Part shown: piece after piece, positions 35,254 through 43,942 of the stretch
Layout: each line of letters opens with the position of its first letter
Numbering within the stretch: position 1 is the stretch's first letter
Made by a program: the position numbers and the translations under genes
The notes under the pieces: generated by a model
What the model was told of the DNA's origin: nothing
Database searches by the model: none
The model's input: the letters and a program-made list of their open reading frames with translations, nothing else
Assembly: GCA_002692725.1 (NCBI GenBank)
Contig: NZLU01000039.1
Coordinates: forward strand, 186,001-250,000
From: Ponticaulis sp.
GTDB lineage: Bacteria; Pseudomonadota; Alphaproteobacteria; Caulobacterales; Hyphomonadaceae
Direction of reading: 5' to 3'
Length of the DNA stretch: 64,000 nt

Positions 35254-38200
35254 ATGTCACATTGGAATATCTTTAAGGGCGGCGTTGCTCTTTCAGCTCT
35301 GGCAGTATCGTTCGCTACGCCAGTTGCTGTCGCGCAAGTCACCTCAGGTGCTGTCGGCGGTATCGTCACCAGCGCTGAAGGCGCACCTGTTTTTGGTGCT
35401 ACAGTCACGGCGACCGACACGACGACCGGTCTGACCCGTTCAGCGACGACAGGCGCAGACGGTACGTTCAACATTCGAAGCCTGAACGTTTCGGGTCTCT
35501 ACACCGTCTCTGTTGATGCACCTGACTATCAGTCAGCTGCCATTGAAGGCGTTGGTCTGACCCTGGGCGACACGACGGCTCTTAACTTCGCTCTGAATTC
35601 CGACGCTGCACGCACGCTTGACCGCATCGTCGTCAGCGCGTCAGCGGCGAATGTAGCGCCTGTAGCTGTTGGCCCGTCTGCGACATTCAGCGCTGAAACG
35701 CTGGCAACGGCTCCGGCCATCAACCGGAACATCACTGACGTTCTTCGTCTCGACCCACGTGTTTATGTCGACGAGTCTCGTGGCGACATCAACGCAGTTC
35801 AGTGTGGCGGTAAAAACTCTCGCTACAACTCTCTGACGCTTGACGGCGTTCGCATGAACGACAATTTCGGTCTGAACTCTAACGGTTACCCGACAGAGCG
35901 GATCCCATTCTCTTACGACGCCATTGAGCAGGTCGCGATCGAACTCGCGCCGTTTGACGTTCAGTATGGTGGCTTCTCTGCGTGTAACATCAACGCTGTG
36001 ACCAAGTCGGGTTCTAACGAATTCCACGGTTATGCGTTTGGCGACTACACCAATGACGAGCTTCGCTCTGACACGCTTGAAGGCGACGAGCTGACCGGCG
36101 GTTCTTACGATGAGTACCGTTATGGCTTCGGTCTTGGCGGCCCAATCGTCAAAGACAAGCTGTTCTTCTTTGCGTCTTACGAAAAGCTCGAAGGTGTGAA
36201 CCTGTTCGACCGCGGCCCAATTGGTTCGGGTGCCGTGAACGAAGTGAACATCACTCAGGCTGAAGTTAATGAGATCGCAGCGATCGCCCGTGACATTTAC
36301 GGCTATGATCCAGGTGAGATCCCATCCAGCGCGGACAATGGTGACGAGAAGCTCCTTCTGAAACTGGACTGGAACATTTCTGACCAGCACCGTGCGTCTT
36401 TCACCTATAACTATAATGACGGTTTCAACATCTCTCAGTCTGATGGTGACTCCGATGAGCTTGAGTTCTCAAACCACCTTTATGAGCGTGGCGCTGAACT
36501 GAACGCTTATGTGGGTTCTCTTTACTCTGACTGGACGGACAACTTTTCCACTGAACTTCGTCTGAGCTATTCAGAGCTGGACAACCGTCAGAACTCTATC
36601 GGCGGCACTGACTTCGGTGAGATCACGATCGAGACCGACGATGTTGACGTTTATCTCGGCGGTGATGACAGCCGTCAGGCCAACAAGCTCTATTACGAAA
36701 CTTACGGTCTTGCGCTGAAAGGTTACTACACTGAAGGCGTGCACAACCTGACTTTCGGTTATGAGCGTGAGCAGATCGACGTGTTCAACATGTTCGTTCA
36801 GCACGTTGAAACCGAGATCGACTTTGACCGTAACCCTGGCCAACCCACCAGCATGTGGGACCCGGCAATCGAGAACTTCCGTCTCGGCCTTGCGGACAAC
36901 GTGAACTACAACAACGCGCCATCCGGTAACCCGGAAGATGCGGCTGCTGACTGGGGCTTCGCTTCGAACTCTGTGTACGCACAAGACGAAGTCCAGGTGA
37001 CGGATGCCCTTTCGGTCATCGCTGGTTTGCGGTTTGACTGGTACTCAACGGACGATGCTCCGGTAACGAACCCAACTTTTGCCTCTGACTATGGCTTCAC
37101 AAACGGCCAGAACCTCGACGGCAAAGGCCTTCTGCAGCCACGCCTCGGTTTCACCTATGACTGGAGACCAGACGTCGCTCTGCGCGGTGGCTTGGGTCTC
37201 TATTCAGGTGGTAACCCGAACGTCTGGCTGTCGAACACCTATTCTGCAAACAACGTTCTGCAGTTTGGTTCAGACGGCGGTGCGTTTGGTCTCGAAAACG
37301 GCATGACGTCGCTTTTCGACATTCCTTACGGTCTGTGTGAAGACGGCGTTCCAAACGGCCCAGGCTATTGTGTGCCACAGGTTATGGTTGATGCGGTTGC
37401 TGCAGGTGCGGGTTCCAACTTCGAGATCAACTATCTTGATCCTGACTTCGACATCCCTTCTGAGTGGAAAGTCGCACTCGGCGGTACATGGTATGCGGAC
37501 CTCCCAGGCATGGGCGGCGAGTATGTCTTCAACGCTGACCTTCTCTACACACTCGGCCAGGACAGCGCTGTCTGGATCCGTGGTGACCTTGAGGAGACAG
37601 GTTCAACTGTCGTTGATGGTCGCACCTACCCAACCTACACGAGCGTTCGTGAGCCGGCTTTCGTCCTGACGAACTCTGAGTCTGATCCACAGTCTCTGCA
37701 GCTGTCTGCTTCTGTGGCAAAAGAGCATGACTTCGGTCTCGATTGGGCCCTGGGTTATGCTTACACCGATGCAGAAGATGTTCACCCAATGACCTCTTCT
37801 GTTGCGTTCTCTAACTATGTGAACCGCGCATTTGGTGACCCACAAGACGTGTCTGCATCGACGTCTGACTATAATACGAAGCACCGCTTCACGCTCCTGG
37901 CGAACTATCGCAAAGCGTTCTTCGGTGACAATGAGACAATCCTGTCTCTCTTCGGTCAGGCAAGTTCGGGTCGTCCATACAGTGTTGTGCTGTCTGGTAA
38001 CCCGAATGACATCACAGGCTTTACGCCGTTCCTCGAAGGTAACCCATTCCTCGCGAATGGCTTCTCCCGGAACGACCAGGAAGGTTCTTGGTGGGGTAAG
38101 CTCGACATCAAACTCGAGCAGGAATTCCCTGGCTTTGCTGATCACAAAGGGTCTGTCTTCGTGATCATCGACAACTTCACCAACCTCCTGAACGACGAAT

Positions 38201-38331
38201 GGGGCATCCTGCGCGAGCCTGGCTTCCCATCTGTCTGCCAGATTGACGACTTCAACGCTGGTGCGTGTGAAAGCCGTCAGGGCGACGCATCTCGCTATGA
38301 GATCCGCTTCGGTGCGCGCTACGAATTCTAA
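35254..38331 (+). CDS. Oar-type TonB-dependent receptor with CarboxypepD_reg domain
   Basis: 1025 aa from ATG 35254 with GAGGGG upstream. Signal peptide ends near PVAVAQ. A carboxypeptidase regulatory-like beta domain follows (GIVTSAEGAPVFGATVTATD, about 35-110), then the plug (about 130-250) and the outer-membrane beta-barrel ending EIRFGARYEF with the terminal Phe. Oar-like receptors import large organic molecules or signal peptides. The codon choice is markedly different from its neighbours: Pro mostly CCA, with frequent TCT, GGT, GTT and CGT, as in highly expressed genes. Flanked by two terminators. Confidence 0.93.
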   Translation: MSHWNIFKGGVALSALAVSFATPVAVAQVTSGAVGGIVTSAEGAPVFGATVTATDTTTGLTRSATTGADGTFNIRSLNVSGLYTVSVDAPDYQSAAIEGVGLTLGDTTALNFALNSDAARTLDRIVVSASAANVAPVAVGPSATFSAETLATAPAINRNITDVLRLDPRVYVDESRGDINAVQCGGKNSRYNSLTLDGVRMNDNFGLNSNGYPTERIPFSYDAIEQVAIELAPFDVQYGGFSACNINAVTKSGSNEFHGYAFGDYTNDELRSDTLEGDELTGGSYDEYRYGFGLGGPIVKDKLFFFASYEKLEGVNLFDRGPIGSGAVNEVNITQAEVNEIAAIARDIYGYDPGEIPSSADNGDEKLLLKLDWNISDQHRASFTYNYNDGFNISQSDGDSDELEFSNHLYERGAELNAYVGSLYSDWTDNFSTELRLSYSELDNRQNSIGGTDFGEITIETDDVDVYLGGDDSRQANKLYYETYGLALKGYYTEGVHNLTFGYEREQIDVFNMFVQHVETEIDFDRNPGQPTSMWDPAIENFRLGLADNVNYNNAPSGNPEDAAADWGFASNSVYAQDEVQVTDALSVIAGLRFDWYSTDDAPVTNPTFASDYGFTNGQNLDGKGLLQPRLGFTYDWRPDVALRGGLGLYSGGNPNVWLSNTYSANNVLQFGSDGGAFGLENGMTSLFDIPYGLCEDGVPNGPGYCVPQVMVDAVAAGAGSNFEINYLDPDFDIPSEWKVALGGTWYADLPGMGGEYVFNADLLYTLGQDSAVWIRGDLEETGSTVVDGRTYPTYTSVREPAFVLTNSESDPQSLQLSASVAKEHDFGLDWALGYAYTDAEDVHPMTSSVAFSNYVNRAFGDPQDVSASTSDYNTKHRFTLLANYRKAFFGDNETILSLFGQASSGRPYSVVLSGNPNDITGFTPFLEGNPFLANGFSRNDQEGSWWGKLDIKLEQEFPGFADHKGSVFVIIDNFTNLLNDEWGILREPGFPSVCQIDDFNAGACESRQGDASRYEIRFGARYEF

Positions 38332-38361
38332 TCCTCTTTCGTAGAGTAGTGTATTTTATGA

Positions 38362-38389
38362 AAAGGGCGGCCTTCTGGCCGCCCTTTTT
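38362..38389 (+). terminator. Intrinsic terminator of the Oar-type receptor gene
   Basis: AAAGGGCGGCC (38362-38372), TTCT loop, GGCCGCCCTTT (38377-38387), T run to 38389. It starts 31 bp after the stop. Confidence 0.93.
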
Positions 38390-38394
38390 GTTTC

Positions 38395-38510
38395 GACCGC
38401 CCGCTGCGCGCTTTGCGCTTTCGCGATGTGTCGCGCTCAGGGCTGTTTTGACTGACCACCCGCAACGCGCTTCGCGCTATTGCGATGGGTCGTGCTCAGG
38501 GCTGCTGCCT
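38395..38510. repeat. Imperfect 59-bp direct repeat
   Basis: Two copies carry the order CCCGC, GCGCGCTT, GCGAT, a GTCG and GCTCAGGGCTG; the last block is at about 38435 and 38494, giving a 59-bp offset. GC-rich, between the receptor terminator and the agmatine deiminase gene. Confidence 0.65.
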
Positions 38511-38555
38511 GATCATAGACCTTGCGCTCCATGGGGTAAGTGATATGTCGCGCGG

Positions 38556-39602
38556 ATGACCGAACACCTTCCTTCTCCGCCGCCGGAATGGGCGCCACAA
38601 CAGGCCATTTTGATAGGCTGGCCTTCGCATCTCGGGCCATGGGGTGGCACCTCCGTGATGGAGGCTGCGCGCGCTGAAATTGCGGCCATGGCGAACGCCA
38701 TTATAGACGCAGGGCAGACATTTGACGGGCCGGTGACACAGGTAAAGCTGGTTCTGGAGGGGGAGGAGGCCGAAGCGCGGGCGCGCGAGCTGGCGCCGGG
38801 CGCTGAGATCATTCAGATTGGCTGCGGTGATACCTGGCTGCGCGACACCGGGCCGATCCTGTCCTGGCAAGCCGGCCGACTTCATGCGCGCAGCTTTGGC
38901 TTCAATGGATGGGGTGGTAAATACCTCTATCCCGGAGATGCTGACTTGTCGGATCGACTGGCCGTGCGACTGGGTGCTGACTGCACGCAATTCGACTTTA
39001 TTCTGGAAGGCGGAAGCGTTGATTGGGATGGTGCGGGCTGCCTTCTGACCACAGATGAATGCCTGCTCAATCCGAACCGCAATGGCAACTGGACCCGGGA
39101 AACAGCTGAGGCGGCGCTGAAGGCTGCGCTGGGCGCAACGGAGATTATCTGGATTTCAAAAGGCCTCGTGAATGATCACACCGATGGCCATATTGATAAT
39201 CTGGCGCGTTTTGTCGGGCCCCGCCATGTGGTGTGCCAGTCGCCCAACGGCGTCGACGATCCGCATGCGGAGCGGCTGGACGCGATCATTGAGACGCTGA
39301 CAGCTTTTCGCACGCAAACAGGTGAGGCTCTGACCGTCACCACGCTTCCATCGCCTGGCTTTGTGCGCGATGCGGAAGGTGATGTCATGCCGGCGAGCCA
39401 TATGAACTTCATCGTGACCAATCAGGCGGTGGTTGTGCCGGGCTATAATGACGAGGTTTTAAAGGCGGTTGAGGTGTTGACGCCGCTCTTCCCGGGCCGG
39501 ACCATTGTGTCGAAACCCTCGCCAATTGTGCTATCTGAGGGCGGCTCTTTTCATTGTATCTCTCAACAGATACCGACCGGCCCGGAGGAGACGAAGCCAT
39601 GA
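38556..39602 (+). CDS. aguA: Agmatine deiminase
   Basis: 348 aa. The guanidine-group hydrolase fold is shown by GCGDTWLRDTGP, the ILEGGSVDWDGAG loop, NDHTDGHIDNLARF (catalytic His/Asp) and the C-terminal EGGSFHCISQQ with the nucleophilic Cys. It converts agmatine to N-carbamoylputrescine. Its stop overlaps the aguB start by four bases (ATGA), so the two are translationally coupled. Confidence 0.95.
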   Translation: MTEHLPSPPPEWAPQQAILIGWPSHLGPWGGTSVMEAARAEIAAMANAIIDAGQTFDGPVTQVKLVLEGEEAEARARELAPGAEIIQIGCGDTWLRDTGPILSWQAGRLHARSFGFNGWGGKYLYPGDADLSDRLAVRLGADCTQFDFILEGGSVDWDGAGCLLTTDECLLNPNRNGNWTRETAEAALKAALGATEIIWISKGLVNDHTDGHIDNLARFVGPRHVVCQSPNGVDDPHAERLDAIIETLTAFRTQTGEALTVTTLPSPGFVRDAEGDVMPASHMNFIVTNQAVVVPGYNDEVLKAVEVLTPLFPGRTIVSKPSPIVLSEGGSFHCISQQIPTGPEETKP

Positions 39603-40441
39603 CCCAAGTGAAACTCGGCGTCGTTCAATGTGCGCTCGGCGGATCGCTGGACGAGAATTTGGAGCGGCTGGATGCCAAAATTCGGGATGCCGCGGCGCAG
39701 GGTGCCAATATCATTCTGACGCCAGAGCTGATCGAAGGCCCCTATTTCTGCAAAAGTCAGGAAGAGGACCGGTTTGATCTTGCGCGTCCGCTGGACACTC
39801 ATCCGGCGGTCAGCCGGTTTGAAGCGCTGGCGGCCGAACTGGGCGTTGTGCTGCCGGTTTCGGTGTTCGAGCGCGATGGCGCGCATACATATAATTCGCT
39901 CGTTATGGTGGATGCCGACGGCACCCGTATGGGCGTTTATCGCAAAAGCCATATTCCGGATGGCCCCGGCTATCAGGAGAAATACTATTTCCGACCCGGG
40001 AATACGGGCTTCAAGGTATGGCCAACCCGGTTCGGCGTGATTGGCGTGGGGGTGTGTTGGGATCAATGGTTTCCGGAAGCCGCACGATGCATGGCGCTGG
40101 AGGGCGCTGAGATCTTACTGTACCCGACTGCCATTGGATCAGAGCCGCATGATCCGTCGCTTGAAACCTCTCGTCGCTGGCAGCGGGCGATGCAGGGGCA
40201 TGCCGTGTCAAACTGCATGCCCGTTGCAGCAGCCAATCGTTATGGCGATGAGGAGGGGCAAGTATTTTACGGGCGATCCTTCATCTCTGATCAGACGGGC
40301 GAGCTGGTCGCTGAGGCACCTCGAGATGAGGATTGTCTTCTTCTGGCCGATCTGGACCTGAAAATGCTGCAACGGGAACGTTCTGCCTGGGGCTTCTTCC
40401 GGGATCGCCGGACAGATCTCTACGGAAAACTCTTAGACTAA
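39599..40441 (+). CDS. aguB: N-carbamoylputrescine amidase
   Basis: 280 aa from the ATG at 39599 inside the ATGA overlap with aguA. Nitrilase-superfamily catalytic triad Glu43 (LTPELIEGPYF), Lys116 (YRKSHIPDGPGY) and Cys153 (GVCWDQWFPEAARC). It hydrolyses N-carbamoylputrescine to putrescine, CO2 and ammonia, finishing the agmatine route. The terminator beyond its stop has its T run on the other strand, so plus-strand termination here is weak. Confidence 0.95.
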   Translation: MTQVKLGVVQCALGGSLDENLERLDAKIRDAAAQGANIILTPELIEGPYFCKSQEEDRFDLARPLDTHPAVSRFEALAAELGVVLPVSVFERDGAHTYNSLVMVDADGTRMGVYRKSHIPDGPGYQEKYYFRPGNTGFKVWPTRFGVIGVGVCWDQWFPEAARCMALEGAEILLYPTAIGSEPHDPSLETSRRWQRAMQGHAVSNCMPVAAANRYGDEEGQVFYGRSFISDQTGELVAEAPRDEDCLLLADLDLKMLQRERSAWGFFRDRRTDLYGKLLD

Positions 40442-40442
40442 T

Positions 40443-40470
40443 AAAAAAGCCCGACGCCGGAGCGTCGGGC
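40443..40470 (-). terminator. Minus-strand intrinsic terminator of the phasin-like gene
   Basis: GCCCGACGC (40449-40457), loop CGGA, GCGTCGGGC (40462-40470); the A6 run at 40443-40448 gives the T run on the minus strand. On the plus strand the hairpin is followed by CTTCCCCC, so it is mainly one-directional. Confidence 0.88.
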
Positions 40471-40498
40471 CTTCCCCCTCGCGGTCCCCTTGGCGGAA

Positions 40499-41236
40499 TT
40501 ACGCGGCCTTTTTCAGAAGGTTCTGAGCCTGTTCGACCCAGGCTTCGCGATAGATGCGGCCTTTGAAGGTCAGGCGGTCGTCAAGCCAGGCAATGTTTTC
40601 TGGTGTCCAGCTGGCCATCTGTTCGAAATTCCAGACGCCGAGTTCATTGAGAACGGTTTGAAGCTTGGCGCCAATACCTTTGATTTTCGTCAGATCGTCG
40701 ACCATCTCAGGCGCTTTTGTGTAAAGCGCAGGCTTGTGGTCAAGCACGTCTTCAACCGTATCGAAGACGAGTTCTGACTGTTCTTCGACCTTTTTTGCGC
40801 TCTTCTTCATGACGTCTGTCATGGTGTCGAGCACTTTATCCATGCTCATCCCGGTGGATGGTGTGAATTTCCCATCCTGCCATTGGTCAAACCATTTGGA
40901 CCAGAACTCGCCGGGCGCGCTGTAAGACACTTTCACCCAGCTCGGCATGGCAGCCCATGAATTGGCAATCTGTTCCCAGGCCTTCATATTGGCGTCGGCC
41001 ATCAGATGGAAGGCCTCGCGTGTGGTGTCAGCTGAGCTGGCTTTATAGGAAAAGGTCGGCATGGACATTGCGCCCGGACCCTTCGACCATTTGACCTGCC
41101 ATGGCGATTCCATGCGGGATGCGATCTCACCCTGACGGATCATCGTCTGTTGGGTGTTGCGAACATTTTCCAGCCCTGCTTCCCAAAGAGATGCGGCGGT
41201 TTTATTTGCATCGGTCAGAAATGTCGGAAACAACAT
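40499..41236 (-). CDS. Phasin-like granule protein with C-terminal helix-hairpin-helix domain
   Basis: 245 aa from the ATG at 41236, with AAAGGTGAG upstream; the frame stays open to 41377 but without a site. The N-terminal 175 residues are helical and Trp/Met-rich (NMKAWEQIANSWAAMPSW), with a heptad-like region MDKVLDTMTDVMKKSAKKVEE. Residues about 178-245 are a helix-hairpin-helix block (LTKIKGIGAKLQTVLNELGV, then WTPENIAWLDDRLTFKGRI) seen at the C-terminus of several alphaproteobacterial proteins. Two TGC-N3-GCA sites of PhaR type lie just upstream, which is why a PHA-granule role is proposed. The N-terminal family call is uncertain. Confidence 0.65.
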   Translation of the reverse strand: MLFPTFLTDANKTAASLWEAGLENVRNTQQTMIRQGEIASRMESPWQVKWSKGPGAMSMPTFSYKASSADTTREAFHLMADANMKAWEQIANSWAAMPSWVKVSYSAPGEFWSKWFDQWQDGKFTPSTGMSMDKVLDTMTDVMKKSAKKVEEQSELVFDTVEDVLDHKPALYTKAPEMVDDLTKIKGIGAKLQTVLNELGVWNFEQMASWTPENIAWLDDRLTFKGRIYREAWVEQAQNLLKKAA

Positions 41237-41265
41237 GTTCCACTCACCTTTCGTTATTTTTACGC

Positions 41266-41294
41266 TGCATAGCACAAAATTGTGCATTGCACAA
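41266..41294. promoter_or_regulatory. Two TGC-N3-GCA operators (PhaR type)
   Basis: TGCATAGCA at 41266-41274 and TGCATTGCA at 41283-41291, 17 bp apart. The second lies in the perfect palindrome TTGTGC-ATT-GCACAA (41280-41294). TGC-N3-GCA is the known recognition form of PhaR, the regulator of PHA synthesis and phasins in Paracoccus and Rhodobacter. The pair sits 30 bp upstream of the phasin-like start and 19 bp before murI, so it may control one or both. Confidence 0.7.
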
Positions 41295-41312
41295 TAAATA
41301 GGTTCAGAGCCG

Positions 41313-42155
41313 ATGAGTTCCAGAGATGACCTACCGCATTGTGTTGTTTTCGATTCTGGCATGGGTGGCCTCACCATCGTGCAGGAATTGGCTGCGGTCG
41401 GGTTTGCCGGACGGGTGAGTTATGCCGCCGATACCGGGTTTTTTCCTTATGGTGAGAAGTCCGACGAAGACCTCATTCGTCGGGTGCCCGCGCTCTGCCG
41501 GGCGCTGGTTGAAGCTGCTGATCCGGACATTCTGGTCATTGCTTGTAATACGGCGAGTACGCTGGCGTTGGAAGTGACGCGGGCTGTTGTGGACATACCT
41601 GTTGTCGGGACTGTCCCTGCGATTAAACCTGCGGCGAAGGCAACCCAAACAGGAGTGATTGGGGTCTTGGCCACGCCCGGCACCTTGCGGCGCGCCTATA
41701 CTCAGGCACTGGTTGATGCCTTTGCCCGCCATTGTCGCGTACTCAGCCATGGCAGTCTCAAACTGGTTGAGCTGGCGGAGCGGTTTCAGGTTGGCGAGGC
41801 CGTTGAGCGTGAAGAGATCTGCGGCGAACTCGAAGCCCTGTTGAGCCAATCGGGCGGCGATGAGATGGATCAAATCGTACTGGCTTGCACGCATTTCCCA
41901 TTATTGCGCCAGGAATTGGTGGCTTGTGCTTTGGAAGGTGTAAATTTCATCGATTCCGGGCAAGCGATTGCGCGACGCGTTATGAGCTTGCTGGGGCAGG
42001 ATTTGCGCGCAAGCTCTGAGGCATCTCTCTCGCCGGATCGATTGCTGACCACCGGGGCGTCGCCCTCGCTGGAGCGCATGATCAAAGCCGGGGCGATGTC
42101 CGGCTTTACCGAACACCACCAGATTGACTTCGACGATCCCGCTAGCCGCGCTTGA
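41313..42155 (+). CDS. murI: Glutamate racemase
   Basis: 280 aa. FDSGMGGLTIV at the N-terminus, the first catalytic Cys in VIACNTAST and the second in LACTHFPLL, both with the usual Asn/Thr and Thr/His neighbours. It makes D-glutamate for peptidoglycan. It diverges from the phasin-like gene with only 76 bp between starts, and its 3' end overlaps the convergent VOC gene by 14 bp. Confidence 0.95.
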   Translation: MSSRDDLPHCVVFDSGMGGLTIVQELAAVGFAGRVSYAADTGFFPYGEKSDEDLIRRVPALCRALVEAADPDILVIACNTASTLALEVTRAVVDIPVVGTVPAIKPAAKATQTGVIGVLATPGTLRRAYTQALVDAFARHCRVLSHGSLKLVELAERFQVGEAVEREEICGELEALLSQSGGDEMDQIVLACTHFPLLRQELVACALEGVNFIDSGQAIARRVMSLLGQDLRASSEASLSPDRLLTTGASPSLERMIKAGAMSGFTEHHQIDFDDPASRA

Positions 42156-42519
42156 AGCGGAAGACAGCGAGCTTATTGCCATCCGGATCGCGGAAATAGG
42201 CAAAGTCGCCGAATCCGCCCCGCGGGCCTGGGTCACCCTCATTTGTCGCGCCAAGCTCAAGTGCCCTGGCATGAACTTCTGCCACTTTCTCAGGACTCTC
42301 GACCATAAAGGAGACCATGGTGCCGTTCCCCGCGCTGGCCGCTTCGCCATCATATGGAGAGGTCACGACAAACATCGGGCCGGGCTTGTCGCCGAAAACA
42401 TAAGACTGCCCCTTGGGAAAGGGGGAACCGCGGCGCCCACCTATCATCGGCAGGAGCGCATCGTAAAAGGCCAGTGACTTTTCCAGATCGTTTGTCCCGA
42501 TCATCAGATATCCAAGCAT
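42142..42519 (-). CDS. VOC-family (glyoxalase/dioxygenase fold) protein
   Basis: 125 aa, one pair of beta-alpha-beta-beta-beta modules: MLGYLMIGTNDLEKSLAFYDALL at the start and FGDFAYFRDPDGNKLAVF at the end, the latter with the DPDGN turn typical of the family. The exact enzyme cannot be assigned; relatives include glyoxalase, fosfomycin-type resistance proteins and lactoylglutathione lyase-like proteins. The ornithine decarboxylase terminator lies just before its start codon. Confidence 0.88.
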   Translation of the reverse strand: MLGYLMIGTNDLEKSLAFYDALLPMIGGRRGSPFPKGQSYVFGDKPGPMFVVTSPYDGEAASAGNGTMVSFMVESPEKVAEVHARALELGATNEGDPGPRGGFGDFAYFRDPDGNKLAVFRFKRG

Positions 42520-42520
42520 G

Positions 42521-42554
42521 AAAAAACCTCCCTCAATTCAGCTTGAGGGAGGTT
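42521..42554 (-). terminator. Minus-strand intrinsic terminator of the decarboxylase gene
   Basis: A perfect 12-bp stem, AACCTCCCTCAA (42525-42536) with TTGAGGGAGGTT (42543-42554) and a 6-base loop; A6 at 42521-42526 gives the T run on the minus strand. It ends 2 bp before the VOC start codon, so the GAGGT of its stem is also the nearest ribosome-site-like sequence for that gene. Confidence 0.92.
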
Positions 42555-42602
42555 AGCTTTTGACGCAGCGCTTGGTAAGTCAGCCGACCGAGGCTGCTGT
42601 CA

Positions 42603-43796
42603 CTATATTGTGCTGAACCAGTCGGCTTTGGTGGTCTGAACGGCGCGCGGCTCGTAAACAGACTGCCACGGCGTATCCAGCGCGAACGCGTCCAGCGTTT
42701 CGCCATACCCGTTGAACCGGGTCTGCATGGACACACCATACGCGCCCAGCGTGCCGATCTCGATCACATCGCCCTCGCGGATGTCTTCCGGCAGGAAGAT
42801 CGGGCCGGTGATGACATCAGCAGAATCGCAGGTCGGGCCAAACAGTTTGAATGCCTTTAACCGTGGGGAATGTTCGCCGTCATTGCGGATGAGGCGCGTC
42901 GGATAGGGCCATTTGCAGTGCGCTGCATCATAGAGCGTGCCGAATGCGCCGTCATTGATATAGACCGCATTTCCGCGCACCAGATCAACATGTGTCAGAA
43001 CAGATGTGCCTTCGGCAACGAGTGCGCGACCTGGCTCGCACCAGAGTTCTGCCTCACGCGACAGCCCCATACGGTCAAACGCGTCCTGAATGACGACCGG
43101 GAAACGCTCCAGCGCAACCGGTTCCATGCCGGGATAGGAGACAGGAAAGCCGCCGCCAACATCAATAATGTCGACGTCCACGCCGCCATCAATGATAAGG
43201 CGCGACAGCGAATCCATGTGAACCGACCAGGCATACGGATCCATGCACTGGCTGCCGGGATGGAATGACATACCGAGCTTTCGCGCATTGGGGCGCGCCG
43301 CCATTAACAGGGCAGGGACATCATGATGGGACGCGCCAAATTTGCCGTCAATCGGCATCTCAGCGCCCTGGTTGGACACGCCAACACGCAGGATCAGATC
43401 AAGGTCTCTTGCCTGGCCTGTCACTTCGAGAATTTTGTCGAGTTCAGCCTGGCAGTCATACGCAAACGTCCGGACGCCGAAGTCAAAATAGGCGCGGGCA
43501 ATCGCCGTGCGCGATTTGACCGGGTGCATGAAGTGCATCTGGGCATCTGGACAATGCTCTGCCACGAGTTCCATTTCAGGAATTGATGCTGTGTCGAACT
43601 GTGTGATTCCGGCCTCAAACAGGGTTTTCAGAACCCATGGAGACGGATTGGCTTTCACGGCATAAAGCGTTTCGCCAGAGAAGTTGGAAAGAAACCATTT
43701 GGCCGCCTGACGCACCAGGTGCGGGCGGCAGCATGCAATGGGCCTGTCGGACGCAGTTTGCCGGATCAGGTCCCAGGGCGAGTCGAATGTCGACAT
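42603..43796 (-). CDS. Ornithine/lysine decarboxylase, PLP fold type III (alanine-racemase-like)
   Basis: 397 aa from the ATG at 43796, with GGAG 7 nt upstream; a TTG at 43814 is in frame but has none. PLP Lys48 lies in LYAVKANP, with HPGSQCMDP, DVGGGFPVSYPGME, EPGRALVAE and the closing FGPTCDSAD block that supplies the catalytic Cys from the partner subunit. It makes putrescine from ornithine and, in some relatives, cadaverine from lysine. Third polyamine locus of the window after AdoMet decarboxylase and aguAB. Confidence 0.92.
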   Translation of the reverse strand: MSTFDSPWDLIRQTASDRPIACCRPHLVRQAAKWFLSNFSGETLYAVKANPSPWVLKTLFEAGITQFDTASIPEMELVAEHCPDAQMHFMHPVKSRTAIARAYFDFGVRTFAYDCQAELDKILEVTGQARDLDLILRVGVSNQGAEMPIDGKFGASHHDVPALLMAARPNARKLGMSFHPGSQCMDPYAWSVHMDSLSRLIIDGGVDVDIIDVGGGFPVSYPGMEPVALERFPVVIQDAFDRMGLSREAELWCEPGRALVAEGTSVLTHVDLVRGNAVYINDGAFGTLYDAAHCKWPYPTRLIRNDGEHSPRLKAFKLFGPTCDSADVITGPIFLPEDIREGDVIEIGTLGAYGVSMQTRFNGYGETLDAFALDTPWQSVYEPRAVQTTKADWFSTI

Positions 43797-43879
43797 GACA
43801 CGCTCCGTGTTCAAGTGAGAAACCTAAACCGGCGTTAGTGCGGGCCGCAGACCTATATTGCTTTCGCAGGGAAAGGAAC

Positions 43880-43942
43880 ATGGATCCGATGTCCGCCGGA
43901 ACGGGGGATTTAGTTAGTCTTAGCCACGGAGTAAACCTTTAA
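43880..43942 (+). CDS. Possible 20-codon short ORF
   Basis: Twenty codons from ATG 43880 to TAA 43942 with a strong site (GGGAAAGGAAC) directly before it, in the 285-bp gap between the decarboxylase and PstS-like starts. The peptide (MDPMSAGTGDLVSLSHGVNL) has no known match. It could be a leader peptide or a small protein; the main support is the ribosome site. Confidence 0.3.
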   Translation: MDPMSAGTGDLVSLSHGVNL

